This document shows, piece after piece, positions 1 to 5,495 of a stretch of DNA of 5,566 nt. Below the pieces are notes generated by a model that saw nothing but the letters and a program-made list of their open reading frames with translations, made no database searches and was not told the DNA's origin. Position 1 is the first letter of the stretch, and each line of letters begins with the position of its first letter. The DNA lies in assembly GCA_964387985.1 (NCBI GenBank), contig CAYLZG010000206.1, positions 1-5,566 of the forward strand. The letters are read 5' to 3'. A program made the translations under genes and the position numbers. This stretch comes from JALOOB01 sp964387985. GTDB lineage: Bacteria; Chloroflexota; Anaerolineae; CG2-30-64-16.

Positions 1-43
1 AGCGCTTACGAAGCGCTTGCTCTGCCGATTGAGCTAGGGTGGC
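1..43 (-). tRNA. tRNA-Thr (anticodon CGT), 3' part cut off by the window edge
   Basis: Read on the minus strand from position 43 down to 1, the sequence folds as the 5' 43 nt of a tRNA. It has a 7-nt acceptor strand GCCACCC, TA at positions 8-9, D stem GCTC/GAGC around an 8-nt loop containing the conserved GG, A26, and a perfect 5-bp anticodon stem AGCGC/GCGCT around the loop TTCGTAA. The anticodon at 34-36 is CGT, which reads the threonine codon ACG, and T33 and A37 are as expected. The variable loop, T arm and 3' acceptor strand lie outside the window, so the acceptor pairing cannot be checked. A good promoter lies about 40 nt upstream, so this tRNA is probably transcribed independently of efp. 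Confidence 0.9.
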
Positions 44-82
44 ACTTGGCCGGGCAGTTCCGTCCGGTCCAATAACAACGTA

Positions 83-111
83 ATTATACGCGCAACGCGT
101 TAGCGTCGCAA
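83..111 (-). promoter_or_regulatory. Promoter of tRNA-Thr
   Basis: On the minus strand there is TTGCGA (111-106), a 17-nt spacer and a perfect TATAAT (88-83). This is a near-consensus sigma-70/SigA promoter. The predicted start is near position 76, giving a leader of about 33 nt before the tRNA 5' end at 43. Its position, downstream of the hairpins that follow efp, supports separate transcription of the tRNA. Seen directly in the sequence; activity is inferred. Confidence 0.75.
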
Positions 112-137
112 ATCGCAGGCCTGCGTTCGTGTTGACC

Positions 138-188
138 AGACCTCCGAGGTGTCCGGCCAACCGAAGGTTGGCACCACCTCGGAGGTCT
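138..188 (-). terminator. Two-tier hairpin downstream of efp
   Basis: Positions 138-151 (agacctccgaggtg) and 175-188 (cacctcggaggtct) are perfect 14-nt reverse complements. Nested between them is a second perfect stem, gccaacc (156-162) with ggttggc (166-172), closed by a GAA loop. The result is a long, GC-rich hairpin in the efp-tRNA intergenic region. It starts about 33 nt after the efp stop in the direction of efp transcription and ends before the tRNA promoter. A role as the efp 3' end or terminator is the simplest reading. There is no T-run after it on either strand, so it is not a canonical Rho-independent terminator and may instead stabilise the mRNA end or be a dispersed palindromic repeat. 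Confidence 0.55.
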
Positions 189-196
189 CATCTCAA

Positions 197-210
197 CACC
201 TCGGAGGTCT
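197..210. repeat. Third copy of the 14-nt element cacctcggaggtct
   Basis: This is identical to 175-188 (direct repeat, 22 nt offset) and is the exact reverse complement of 138-151; the match to the latter extends to 15 nt (196-210 with 138-152). In efp mRNA, the copies at 210-197 and 188-175 could each pair with the single inverted copy at 151-138, so the two long stems are mutually exclusive. The unit is itself nearly palindromic (acctc-g-gaggt). The copy starts 10 nt after the efp stop codon. The function is unknown. Confidence 0.8.
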
Positions 211-220
211 TGAGTTCGGA

Positions 221-778
221 TCAGACGCGCGTCAGGTATTCACCGGTGCGGGTGTCGATGCGCACCTTGTCCCCGATGTTGACGAACAGCGGCACCTGCA
301 CCTGGTAGCCGGTTGAAACGATCGCGGGCTTGGTGGCGTTGGTCGCGGTGTCGCCGGCGAAGCCCGGGTCCGTCTGCATCACTTCCAGGTCCACGGTCGT
401 CGGCAGCGACACGCTGATCGCCTCGCCCTCGTAGCTTTCGAGGTCGAGGACCATGTTGTCGACCAGGAAATTGACTGCGTCACCCAGCATCTCGCCCGCG
501 AGGACGGGCTGTTCGTACGTCTCGGTGTTCATGAAGGTGTAAAGATCGCCCTCATGATACAGGTACTGCACCTCAGCATGGTCGAGGCGCACGTCTTGCA
601 CGCGCGCGCCCGAGGGGTACGTCTTTTCCATCGTCGAGCCCGACCGGACGTTGCGCACCTTGACGCGGATCGTGGCGTTCCCCCGCCCGGATTTGATGTG
701 CTGATAATCCAACACGCGCCACAGCGCGTTGTCTTCCGTGAAAGTTGTTCCCTTGCGAAGCTCCTGAACGCCGATCAT
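221..778 (-). CDS. efp: Elongation factor P
   Basis: This gene encodes a 185-aa translation elongation factor P. The protein binds between the ribosomal P and E sites and relieves stalling at consecutive prolines. The length matches the family (about 185-190 aa). An N-terminal KOW-like domain covers about residues 1-62, and two OB-fold domains follow. The C-terminal family signature spans about K150-G169 (KPAIVSTG...VPLFVNIG), followed by the typical ending IDTRTGEYLTRV. The loop tip that reaches the peptidyl-transferase centre reads K29-S-G-R32-G, so the position that is Lys in E. coli (beta-lysylated) is Arg here. The ATG at 778 was chosen because the homologous region starts at MIGVQELRKG and a GGAG Shine-Dalgarno sits 8 nt upstream (790-787). 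The frame stays open to about 934, but the extra residues do not look like EF-P. The gene is monocistronic, with its own promoter at 900-928 and a hairpin cluster after the stop. Confidence 0.96.
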   Translation of the reverse strand: MIGVQELRKGTTFTEDNALWRVLDYQHIKSGRGNATIRVKVRNVRSGSTMEKTYPSGARVQDVRLDHAEVQYLYHEGDLYTFMNTETYEQPVLAGEMLGDAVNFLVDNMVLDLESYEGEAISVSLPTTVDLEVMQTDPGFAGDTATNATKPAIVSTGYQVQVPLFVNIGDKVRIDTRTGEYLTRV

Positions 779-860
779 TCCTGTTGCTCCTGAAAACACC
801 GTGTGTAGACTTGATGTTCCGACATCGTCTGTCGAAATCGTATACCGCACGATAGGCGGC

Positions 861-890
861 AAAACCTCCGGGCGATACTGCGCTCGGAGG
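861..890 (-). promoter_or_regulatory. Hairpin followed by a U-run at the 5' end of the efp leader
   Basis: In the efp RNA sense, CCTCCG (890-885) pairs with CGGAGG (870-865). An A-C mismatch is followed by an inner GCG/CGC and a 6-nt loop, and the stem is followed at once by TTTT (864-861). The shape is that of an intrinsic terminator, yet it lies between the predicted efp promoter and the gene, and begins within a few nucleotides of the predicted start site (about 892). It could be a transcriptional attenuator or pause, a 5'-end stabiliser, or a terminator for minus-strand transcription from further upstream. The structure is seen directly; its role is open. Confidence 0.5.
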
Positions 891-899
891 CTGAACATC

Positions 900-928
900 A
901 TGATATGCGCGCACGGCTTCTCTGTCAA
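900..928 (-). promoter_or_regulatory. Promoter of efp
   Basis: The minus strand carries a perfect TTGACA (928-923), a 17-nt spacer and TATCAT (905-900), one mismatch from TATAAT. The predicted start near 892 gives an efp leader of about 115 nt, which contains the 861-890 hairpin and a smaller CCGC/GCGG hairpin. The promoter is about 100 bp from the control region of the divergent hemerythrin gene. Confidence 0.75.
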
Positions 929-986
929 GTACATCTCATGGCGATCAATTTCTATCAGATATTTGAGAGAAAAGTCCTTACCTCAG

Positions 987-1028
987 GCCTCCCGATCGGG
1001 TATCCTGACGTCAAAAGATCGGGGAGGC
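987..1028 (+). promoter_or_regulatory. Control region of the hemerythrin unit: inverted repeat overlapping the ribosome binding site
   Basis: gcctcccgatc (987-997) is the reverse complement of gatcggggaggc (1017-1028), apart from one extra G. The second arm contains the Shine-Dalgarno (GGAGG 1023-1027, 5 nt before the ATG at 1033). Between the arms lie two perfect palindromes, cccgatcggg (991-1000) and tgacgtca (1006-1013), and a possible -10 box TATCCT (1001-1006); no convincing -35 is found at 16-18 nt. If transcription starts upstream of 987, the repeat could fold and hide the ribosome binding site. If it starts from TATCCT, the left arm is not transcribed and the repeat is more likely a DNA operator. 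Confidence 0.45.
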
Positions 1029-1032
1029 AGGC

Positions 1033-1587
1033 ATGAAAGCAACCGACATCTTAATGGACGAGCATCGGGTCATCGAGCGCGTCCTGACCAGTCTCGAGAC
1101 GGCGGCCAACCGCCTCAGGGGAGGCGAGGCAGTGCGCCCCGGCTTCTTCATCGATGCGGCGGACTTCATCAAGGGCTTCGCCGATGGATGCCATCACAAG
1201 AAGGAAGAGGGCGTGTTGTTTGTGGCTCTGATCGATGCTGGGATGCCACAACGGGTGGGACCGGTAGCCGTGATGCTCGCGGAACACGAGCAAGGCCGCG
1301 CGTACACGCAGGGGATGCGTGCTGCGGCGGAGCGGCTGGCCGGTGGCGATGCGTCTGCGCGGGAAGAAGTTGTCAGCAATGCACTCGGTTACGTTGAGCT
1401 GTTGCGCGGGCACATCGGCAAGGAGGATCACATCCTGTTCCCAACCGCGGACGAGATGATACCGCCCGACCAACATGCGGTCCTGGTGGAGCGATTTGAG
1501 ACGATCGAGCACGAGGAGACCGGCGAAGGCGTCCACGAGAAATATCTGGCCCTGGCCGGGGCATTGGGCCGGGAAGCGAACCGGTAG
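1033..1587 (+). CDS. Hemerythrin HHE cation-binding domain protein
   Basis: This gene encodes a 184-aa soluble four-helix-bundle protein of the hemerythrin/HHE family, whose members bind a diiron (sometimes other metal) centre and serve in O2 or NO binding, sensing or iron-sulfur repair. Candidate metal ligands occur in family order: H11 (MDEHRVI), H54/H55 with E58/E59 (CHHKKEEGVLF), H85 (LAEHEQGR), and H127 with E131 (HIGKEDHILFP). Each H-x3-E pair sits in the expected helix. There is no signal peptide or membrane segment, so it is cytoplasmic. The ATG at 1033 has a strong GGGGAGG ribosome site 5 nt upstream. It is the first gene of a tight unit: the next gene starts 9 nt after its stop, and two related membrane proteins follow. 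The family assignment is firm; the specific role (O2/NO sensing, storage or stress) is inferred from the family and the neighbours. Confidence 0.92.
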   Translation: MKATDILMDEHRVIERVLTSLETAANRLRGGEAVRPGFFIDAADFIKGFADGCHHKKEEGVLFVALIDAGMPQRVGPVAVMLAEHEQGRAYTQGMRAAAERLAGGDASAREEVVSNALGYVELLRGHIGKEDHILFPTADEMIPPDQHAVLVERFETIEHEETGEGVHEKYLALAGALGREANR

Positions 1588-1596
1588 ACCGGGTTC

Positions 1597-2019
1597 ATGC
1601 CAAAACTCGCCCGTTGGTATGTCAAGAGCGCCATGATCTATCTGGTGCTTGGCGCGGTCCTGGCTGCATTGGCGCTGTCCAACGCGGCGCCGCTGCCGCG
1701 CGGGCTGCTTGCCCTGAGGCCGCTTGCGTGGCACCTGTTGACCTTCGGCTGGGCGACGCAGCTCATCTTCGGCGTCGCGTACTGGATGTTTCCCCATCTT
1801 TCGAAGCAAGCGCCGCGCGGCAACGAGCGCGTGCTGTGGGCGGCCTTTTGGACGTTGAACGCCGGACTTCTGCTGCGCGCCGTGGGCGAGCCGGCTGTCT
1901 CGTTGTGGCCCGGAGCACTGCCGCCCGCGATCCTTCAGGCCGCTGCAGTGCTCCAGGTCGCAGCGGTCTGGCTGTTTGCGGCGGAGACCTGGCCGCGCAT
2001 CAAAGCCCTGGCCCACTGA
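1597..2019 (+). CDS. Four-helix membrane protein, possibly heme-copper oxidase subunit I-like (copy 1)
   Basis: This gene encodes a 140-aa inner-membrane protein with four predicted helices at about residues 10-29, 42-66, 77-97 and 108-130. Helix 2 carries the most marked segment: H46 and then LTFGWATQLIFGVAYWMFP ending at P66, with a second His at 67. A His followed by a Gly-Trp-rich helix ending in Pro recalls short proteins related to the N-terminal part of heme-copper oxidase/NO reductase subunit I, where such His residues bind heme. I infer this resemblance from memory, and it needs a profile search. The gene starts 9 nt after the hemerythrin stop, with no strong Shine-Dalgarno, which points to translational coupling. 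It is followed after 3 nt by a paralogue of the same topology. Association with hemerythrin suggests O2 or NO chemistry at the membrane. It is far too short to be a complete oxidase subunit (450 aa or more). Confidence 0.8.
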   Translation: MPKLARWYVKSAMIYLVLGAVLAALALSNAAPLPRGLLALRPLAWHLLTFGWATQLIFGVAYWMFPHLSKQAPRGNERVLWAAFWTLNAGLLLRAVGEPAVSLWPGALPPAILQAAAVLQVAAVWLFAAETWPRIKALAH

Positions 2020-2022
2020 GCG

Positions 2023-2424
2023 ATGCCACTTCTCTCGCGCATCTACATCCGCACTGCCTTGGTATGGCTGGTTGTGGGCTCGACGCTTGGTGGCGTCATC
2101 CTCTGGAGCAAGGCATCACCGGTTCCGGGCGCGTGGAGCTGGTTGGCCGCTCATATCAGCCTGCTGACCTGGGGTTGGCTGCTTCAGCTGACGCTGGGCG
2201 TGGCCTATTGGATTCTGCCGCGCTTCGGTGCGGAGCGACCGCGTTCCTATCTCGCGGTCATCGCGTATTTGGCACTCAACGTGGCCATGCTGCTGGCCGC
2301 GTTTGCCGGCCTGCTTGGCAGACCCTGGGCCGTCGCTGCGGGAGGATGGCTTCAGCTTTTCGCTCTCGCTGCCTTCTGTCTGCATGCCTGGCCGCGTGCC
2401 CGGCGCTCGGCTTACGGCAAATAG
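2023..2424 (+). CDS. Four-helix membrane protein, paralogue of the preceding gene (copy 2)
   Basis: This gene encodes a 133-aa membrane protein with helices at about residues 10-28, 39-66, 73-95 and 100-122, the same topology and nearly the same length as its upstream neighbour. From T49 to P66 the two proteins share 11 of 18 residues (TxGWxxQLxxGVAYWxxP). The preceding His is at H44 here and H46 in copy 1, which is two positions apart when aligned on the shared T49. The start codon lies 3 nt after the stop of copy 1, so the two are almost certainly co-translated. They may form a heterodimer, which would give eight helices and two potential heme-binding His residues. The C-terminus is basic (WPRARRSAYGK), which suggests a cytoplasmic end. 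The exact function is not recognised. Confidence 0.8.
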   Translation: MPLLSRIYIRTALVWLVVGSTLGGVILWSKASPVPGAWSWLAAHISLLTWGWLLQLTLGVAYWILPRFGAERPRSYLAVIAYLALNVAMLLAAFAGLLGRPWAVAAGGWLQLFALAAFCLHAWPRARRSAYGK

Positions 2425-2505
2425 GTGGCCAGAACATAACTCGCCTTCTGCCCCGTTTCGCGCTAGACTAGTGGCTGCCCTGGATGATCGAAAGGACCGG
2501 ACACC

Positions 2506-3330
2506 ATGGATCAGAATTCGACCCGTTTCTACGATGCGCTCGCGCCGATGTTCGATGTCATGACCGACTGGAATGCGCGGCTGGATGCGGAGGGTCCGTT
2601 CCTGCGGGCGATCCTGGAAGAGGCCGGCAGCCGGAGCGTACTGGATGCAGCGTGCGGCAGCGGTGGGCACGCGCTGGCCCTGGCTCGGTGGGGATACGAG
2701 GTCGCCGGCGTCGATGCCAGCCCGGTCATGGTCGGGATGGCCCGGGGCACGGCTGCTGAGGCCGGACTGGACATCCCCTTTGCAGTGGCTGATCTGGGCG
2801 AGTTGGCAGGGTTGGCGGGGGGCGAGGGCCGCAAGGGTGACAGAGCCCGCGTGCTGCGCCTGGCGCCCTATGATGCGGTCCTGTGCCTGGGCAATTCGCT
2901 GCCCCATCTGTTGGCGCAGGCCGACCTGGTAGAGGCGCTCTCGGGCATGGGGGCGTTGCTCAAGCCGGGCGGACTGCTCGTGCTCCAGAACCTCAACTAT
3001 GACCTGCGCTGGCAGAAGCAGCCGCGCTGGTTCGCAGCGCAGGGCGGCGAGCTGGACGGGCGGGAGGTGCTCGTCTGGCGATTTGCGGATTACGACCTTC
3101 CCTCGGGACGCATCGCGTTCCACATCGCCCTCTTCACCAGGCAAGAAAGCGGCTGGCAGGTGGTGGTTCACACCACGCCCCACCGGCCCCTTTTCCGTGC
3201 TGATCTGGAGGCTGCACTTGCCGAAGCCGGCTTCGGGCAGCCGGTCGCCTATGCGCGAATGGCCTGGCCCCCGGAGACGTACGACCGGAATGCCTCCGGG
3301 GACCTCGTGATCGTGGCTAGGAAGGCTTGA
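2506..3330 (+). CDS. Class I SAM-dependent methyltransferase
   Basis: This gene encodes a 274-aa cytoplasmic methyltransferase with a Rossmann-like fold. SAM-binding motif I is VLDAACGSG (45-53), the acidic residue at the end of beta 2 is D70 (VAGVDASPVM), an AD pair lies at 95-96, and beta 4 reads YDAVLCLGNSLPHL (122-135), followed by LLKPGGLLVLQNLNYD. The Asn-rich end of that segment and the C-terminal beta-rich part resemble small-molecule methyltransferases of the glycine/sarcosine N-methyltransferase-like group, but the substrate cannot be told. A Gly/Arg-rich stretch at about 102-118 looks like an insertion between beta 3 and beta 4. The ATG at 2506 has AAAGGA 9 nt upstream. The gene follows the membrane pair after 81 nt, so it may have its own promoter; TAGACT at 2464-2469 is a weak -10 candidate without a clear -35. 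Its last 14 bp overlap the convergent gene. Confidence 0.9.
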   Translation: MDQNSTRFYDALAPMFDVMTDWNARLDAEGPFLRAILEEAGSRSVLDAACGSGGHALALARWGYEVAGVDASPVMVGMARGTAAEAGLDIPFAVADLGELAGLAGGEGRKGDRARVLRLAPYDAVLCLGNSLPHLLAQADLVEALSGMGALLKPGGLLVLQNLNYDLRWQKQPRWFAAQGGELDGREVLVWRFADYDLPSGRIAFHIALFTRQESGWQVVVHTTPHRPLFRADLEAALAEAGFGQPVAYARMAWPPETYDRNASGDLVIVARKA

Positions 3331-4345
3331 CCGCGCGCCCGCTGCCCGCACCTGAGAACTCCACCGCCGCGCCTGTCCCGGCAGAGTGCCGGGCGGCCAG
3401 GGCCAGGTCGAGCGACAGCGCGCCCTCCCGGACCGGCGTGCGTGTGGGGCGATCTCCGGCAATTGCCGCGTGCAGGTCGAGCAGCTCCTTCAGGTGATAG
3501 CTTTCCTCGGACGAGACCGGCTCGATCCTCAACTCCGGTCCGGCCGTGTAGGTGAAGGCGGCGTGGTTGGCGTCGGTGAAATCCACGGTGACGTTCCGGG
3601 CTACGGCGCGATAATCATTGATCCATTTGCCCGGAATCGCGCCGTTGGTTGCATAGACCACCCCAACCCCGTCCTCAAAGCCGATGACCGTGCCAGACAC
3701 ATCCTCAATGGTGTAATCCGGCATCTGGCGATGGAACACGTTGCGCTGCAGGCTGTAGACTGACGCAGGCTCACCCATTACATAACGCATCAGGTCGAGC
3801 ATGTGAATGACCTGTTCGACGAGTTGGCCGCCGGACCTGGTCCGGTCACGCCACCAGGACGCGTGCAGAGCGTTGCAGAAGTAGCGCGCGCTCATCAAGC
3901 CGACCGGGCCCGCCTCACCGGACGCGATGACGTCCTTGAGCCGTTCGATGGCTGCGCCGAAACGGAACATGAAGCCGACCTGGGTCTTGATGCCTGCGTC
4001 CTCGGCCGCCCTGACCATGCGCCAGGCGTGTTCTGAATCGAGTGCGATCGGTTTCTCCAGCAGCAGATGGACCCCGTGGCTGGCCGCCACCTCAACCTCA
4101 TCGCTGTGGCCGTAGGGCGGCAGGCAGATGACGCATAGATCCAGCGCCTCGCGCTCGAACAGATCGTGGTGATCGGTGAACACGGCGGCATGACCAGCCG
4201 TATAGCGATCCGCAAAGGCCTGGCCGCGCTCGGGATGGCGGTCGCAGAGTGCGACCAGCTCGAACTTATCTGCCTGGGCAACCAGGTTTGCCGCGTGCCG
4301 GTGCGCGAATCCGCCGCAGCCGAGGATGGCAGTCCTGAGCTTCAT
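3317..4345 (-). CDS. Gfo/Idh/MocA-family oxidoreductase
   Basis: This gene encodes a 342-aa NAD(P)-dependent dehydrogenase of the glucose-fructose oxidoreductase/inositol dehydrogenase/MocA family, acting on sugars, polyols or their derivatives. The N-terminal Rossmann domain has the nucleotide-binding loop GCGGFA (9-14), and D35 at the end of beta 2 (VALCDRH) points to NAD(H). The family motif EKPIAL has its catalytic-site lysine at K98. The C-terminal domain carries GGQLVEQVIHMLDLMRY with H181 and D184 at the usual active-site positions; Glu177 replaces the more common Asp. Length is normal for the family. The ATG at 4345 has a very strong GGGAGGTGAT ribosome site that lies across the end of the upstream dehydrogenase gene, whose stop is only 3 nt away, so the two are translationally coupled. 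The substrate is unknown; the nearby LacI-type operators fit a carbohydrate. Confidence 0.93.
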   Translation of the reverse strand: MKLRTAILGCGGFAHRHAANLVAQADKFELVALCDRHPERGQAFADRYTAGHAAVFTDHHDLFEREALDLCVICLPPYGHSDEVEVAASHGVHLLLEKPIALDSEHAWRMVRAAEDAGIKTQVGFMFRFGAAIERLKDVIASGEAGPVGLMSARYFCNALHASWWRDRTRSGGQLVEQVIHMLDLMRYVMGEPASVYSLQRNVFHRQMPDYTIEDVSGTVIGFEDGVGVVYATNGAIPGKWINDYRAVARNVTVDFTDANHAAFTYTAGPELRIEPVSSEESYHLKELLDLHAAIAGDRPTRTPVREGALSLDLALAARHSAGTGAAVEFSGAGSGRAVKPS

Positions 4346-4348
4346 GCA

Positions 4349-5395
4349 TCACCTCCCAAAATCCAACACGACCTGCAGGGCATCGCCCGGGTCCTCGTCA
4401 AGCATGCGATACGCATCAGCCGCCTCGCGCCACGGCACGATGTGCGTGATCAGGGGCTCCAGCTGCAGCACACCCTCGGCCTGCAGCCGGATGCCGGTGC
4501 GCACCAGCCGATCGCGGTTCCAGCGATAGCTGAGCTCGGGACCGACGCCGGAGATCTGGGAGCAGACGACGTTGACCCGGTTGTGATGGAACTCCTCGCC
4601 CAGATCCAGTCCCAGTCCTGGCCCCTGGAAAAAGCCCAGGGCGACGACCTTCGCCGAATAGGCTGCGCTCCGCACCGCCTCATGCAGCGCGGGGTATGCG
4701 CCGGAGGCTTCGATGCAGACGTCTGCCCCGCGCCCGCCGGTCAGCGCCTTGATCTGCTCCGCAATCCGGCCCGCGCGGGCATCGAGCGGCACGTCGACCG
4801 CACAGAGCTCGACCGCCTTGGCCAGCCGCGCCGCGATCATATCGACCCCGATCACGCGCGCACCCGATCGCTTCGCCATCTGTGCCACGATCTGTCCGGG
4901 GACTCCCAGGCCGAAGATTGCCACGGTTTCGCCCAGGCGGATCGCTGCATCGAGGATGCCGTTCAGCGCGATCGCAGTCATGTGCGAGTAGATGCCGAGG
5001 ATGGGGGGCAGGTCCGCGGGGAGCAGCCGGCCTGCGGCGTACTCCTCGGCCGCGATGTGCATCGTGCGATGCCCCCAGGTGCCGCAGACGATGTCGCCAA
5101 CCTTCACCCGGGTCACAGCACTGCCTGCCTCGATGACTTCTCCTGACTCTTCGTACCCCAGATCGCGCACAGGGTACTCCTTGCTGGGTGCTTCGCCGGG
5201 CACGAACAGGCGCTGTTCGCCATCCCAGCGTTTGCGCATGTAGACGTTGCTGCCGCGGTACGCGGTCAGCTCGGTGCCCGCGCTGATGCCGGAGTAGAGG
5301 GTGCGCAGACGCACCTCGTTCGCCTCCAGCGCCCGATCGGCAACTTCCTCAAACCCGATGGTCCGCGGTGCTTCAAGAACGATACTTTCGCTCAT
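4349..5395 (-). CDS. Medium-chain (zinc-type ADH superfamily) dehydrogenase, atypical metal site
   Basis: This gene encodes a 348-aa MDR-superfamily dehydrogenase. The N-terminal GroES-like domain contains YSGISAGTE (34-42) and LGYEESGEV (79-87). The Rossmann domain has GLGVPG (162-167), and D185 at the end of beta 2 (VIGVD) favours NAD(H). Classical zinc ADHs have Cys where S38 or a neighbour sits and GHE where this protein has GYE, and the four-Cys structural zinc lobe is absent, so zinc binding is doubtful. The YSGIS-x-GTE type is known from other MDR members. The ATG at 5395 was chosen because GAGGG lies 5 nt upstream; a GTG at 5407 in frame would place that site inside the gene. It is the first gene of a two-gene operon with the Gfo/Idh/MocA oxidoreductase. 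The pair probably oxidises and reduces a sugar or polyol in sequence. Confidence 0.9.
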   Translation of the reverse strand: MSESIVLEAPRTIGFEEVADRALEANEVRLRTLYSGISAGTELTAYRGSNVYMRKRWDGEQRLFVPGEAPSKEYPVRDLGYEESGEVIEAGSAVTRVKVGDIVCGTWGHRTMHIAAEEYAAGRLLPADLPPILGIYSHMTAIALNGILDAAIRLGETVAIFGLGVPGQIVAQMAKRSGARVIGVDMIAARLAKAVELCAVDVPLDARAGRIAEQIKALTGGRGADVCIEASGAYPALHEAVRSAAYSAKVVALGFFQGPGLGLDLGEEFHHNRVNVVCSQISGVGPELSYRWNRDRLVRTGIRLQAEGVLQLEPLITHIVPWREAADAYRMLDEDPGDALQVVLDFGR

Positions 5396-5457
5396 AGGAT
5401 CCCTCACTGCAGCTGAAACGATGGAAGACAGAACTCGTCAAGCCGTTTACAGCTCGA

Positions 5458-5487
5458 AGTGTACAACGAATTTGTTTCAAAAGTCGA
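5458..5487 (-). promoter_or_regulatory. Possible promoter of the dehydrogenase operon
   Basis: The minus strand carries TCGACT (5487-5482), an 18-nt spacer and TACACT (5463-5458), each matching four of six consensus bases. The predicted start near 5451 would give a leader of about 55 nt. This is the best leftward candidate in the AT-rich intergenic region, but it is weak. It lies 9-14 bp from the divergent rightward promoter, so the operators there could affect both directions. Confidence 0.35.
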
Positions 5488-5495
5488 ATTACCTA

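Noticed and set aside
131..214. T-box or other tRNA-responsive leader in front of the tRNA, suggested by GAGGTGGTGCC on the minus strand
   Set aside because: The downstream gene is a tRNA with its own promoter. No specifier loop or antiterminator bulge sequence is present, and the structure is explained by the three-copy palindromic element.
779..934. N-terminal extension of the efp frame to a start near 934
   Set aside because: The extra residues do not resemble EF-P, the predicted efp promoter lies at 900-928 inside that stretch, and a proper ribosome site precedes the ATG at 778.
1051..2016. Long open frame on the minus strand opposite the hemerythrin and first membrane gene
   Set aside because: The predicted protein is a low-complexity Arg/Gln/Gly-rich composition without family features. 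It is the antisense shadow of well-supported genes in GC-rich DNA.
2116..3462. 448-residue open frame on the minus strand opposite the methyltransferase
   Set aside because: It has no recognisable motif and a skewed composition, while the plus strand has a clear SAM-binding methyltransferase with a ribosome site.
4166..5146. 326-residue open frame on the plus strand opposite the two dehydrogenases
   Set aside because: The translation is His/Asp/Arg-rich with no motif. The minus-strand genes have complete family signatures across the same bases.
5413..5424. Possible third LacI-type half-site (ctgaaacgatgg) near the dehydrogenase start
   Set aside because: Only the left half matches; the right arm has no symmetry around the CG, so it is likely chance.
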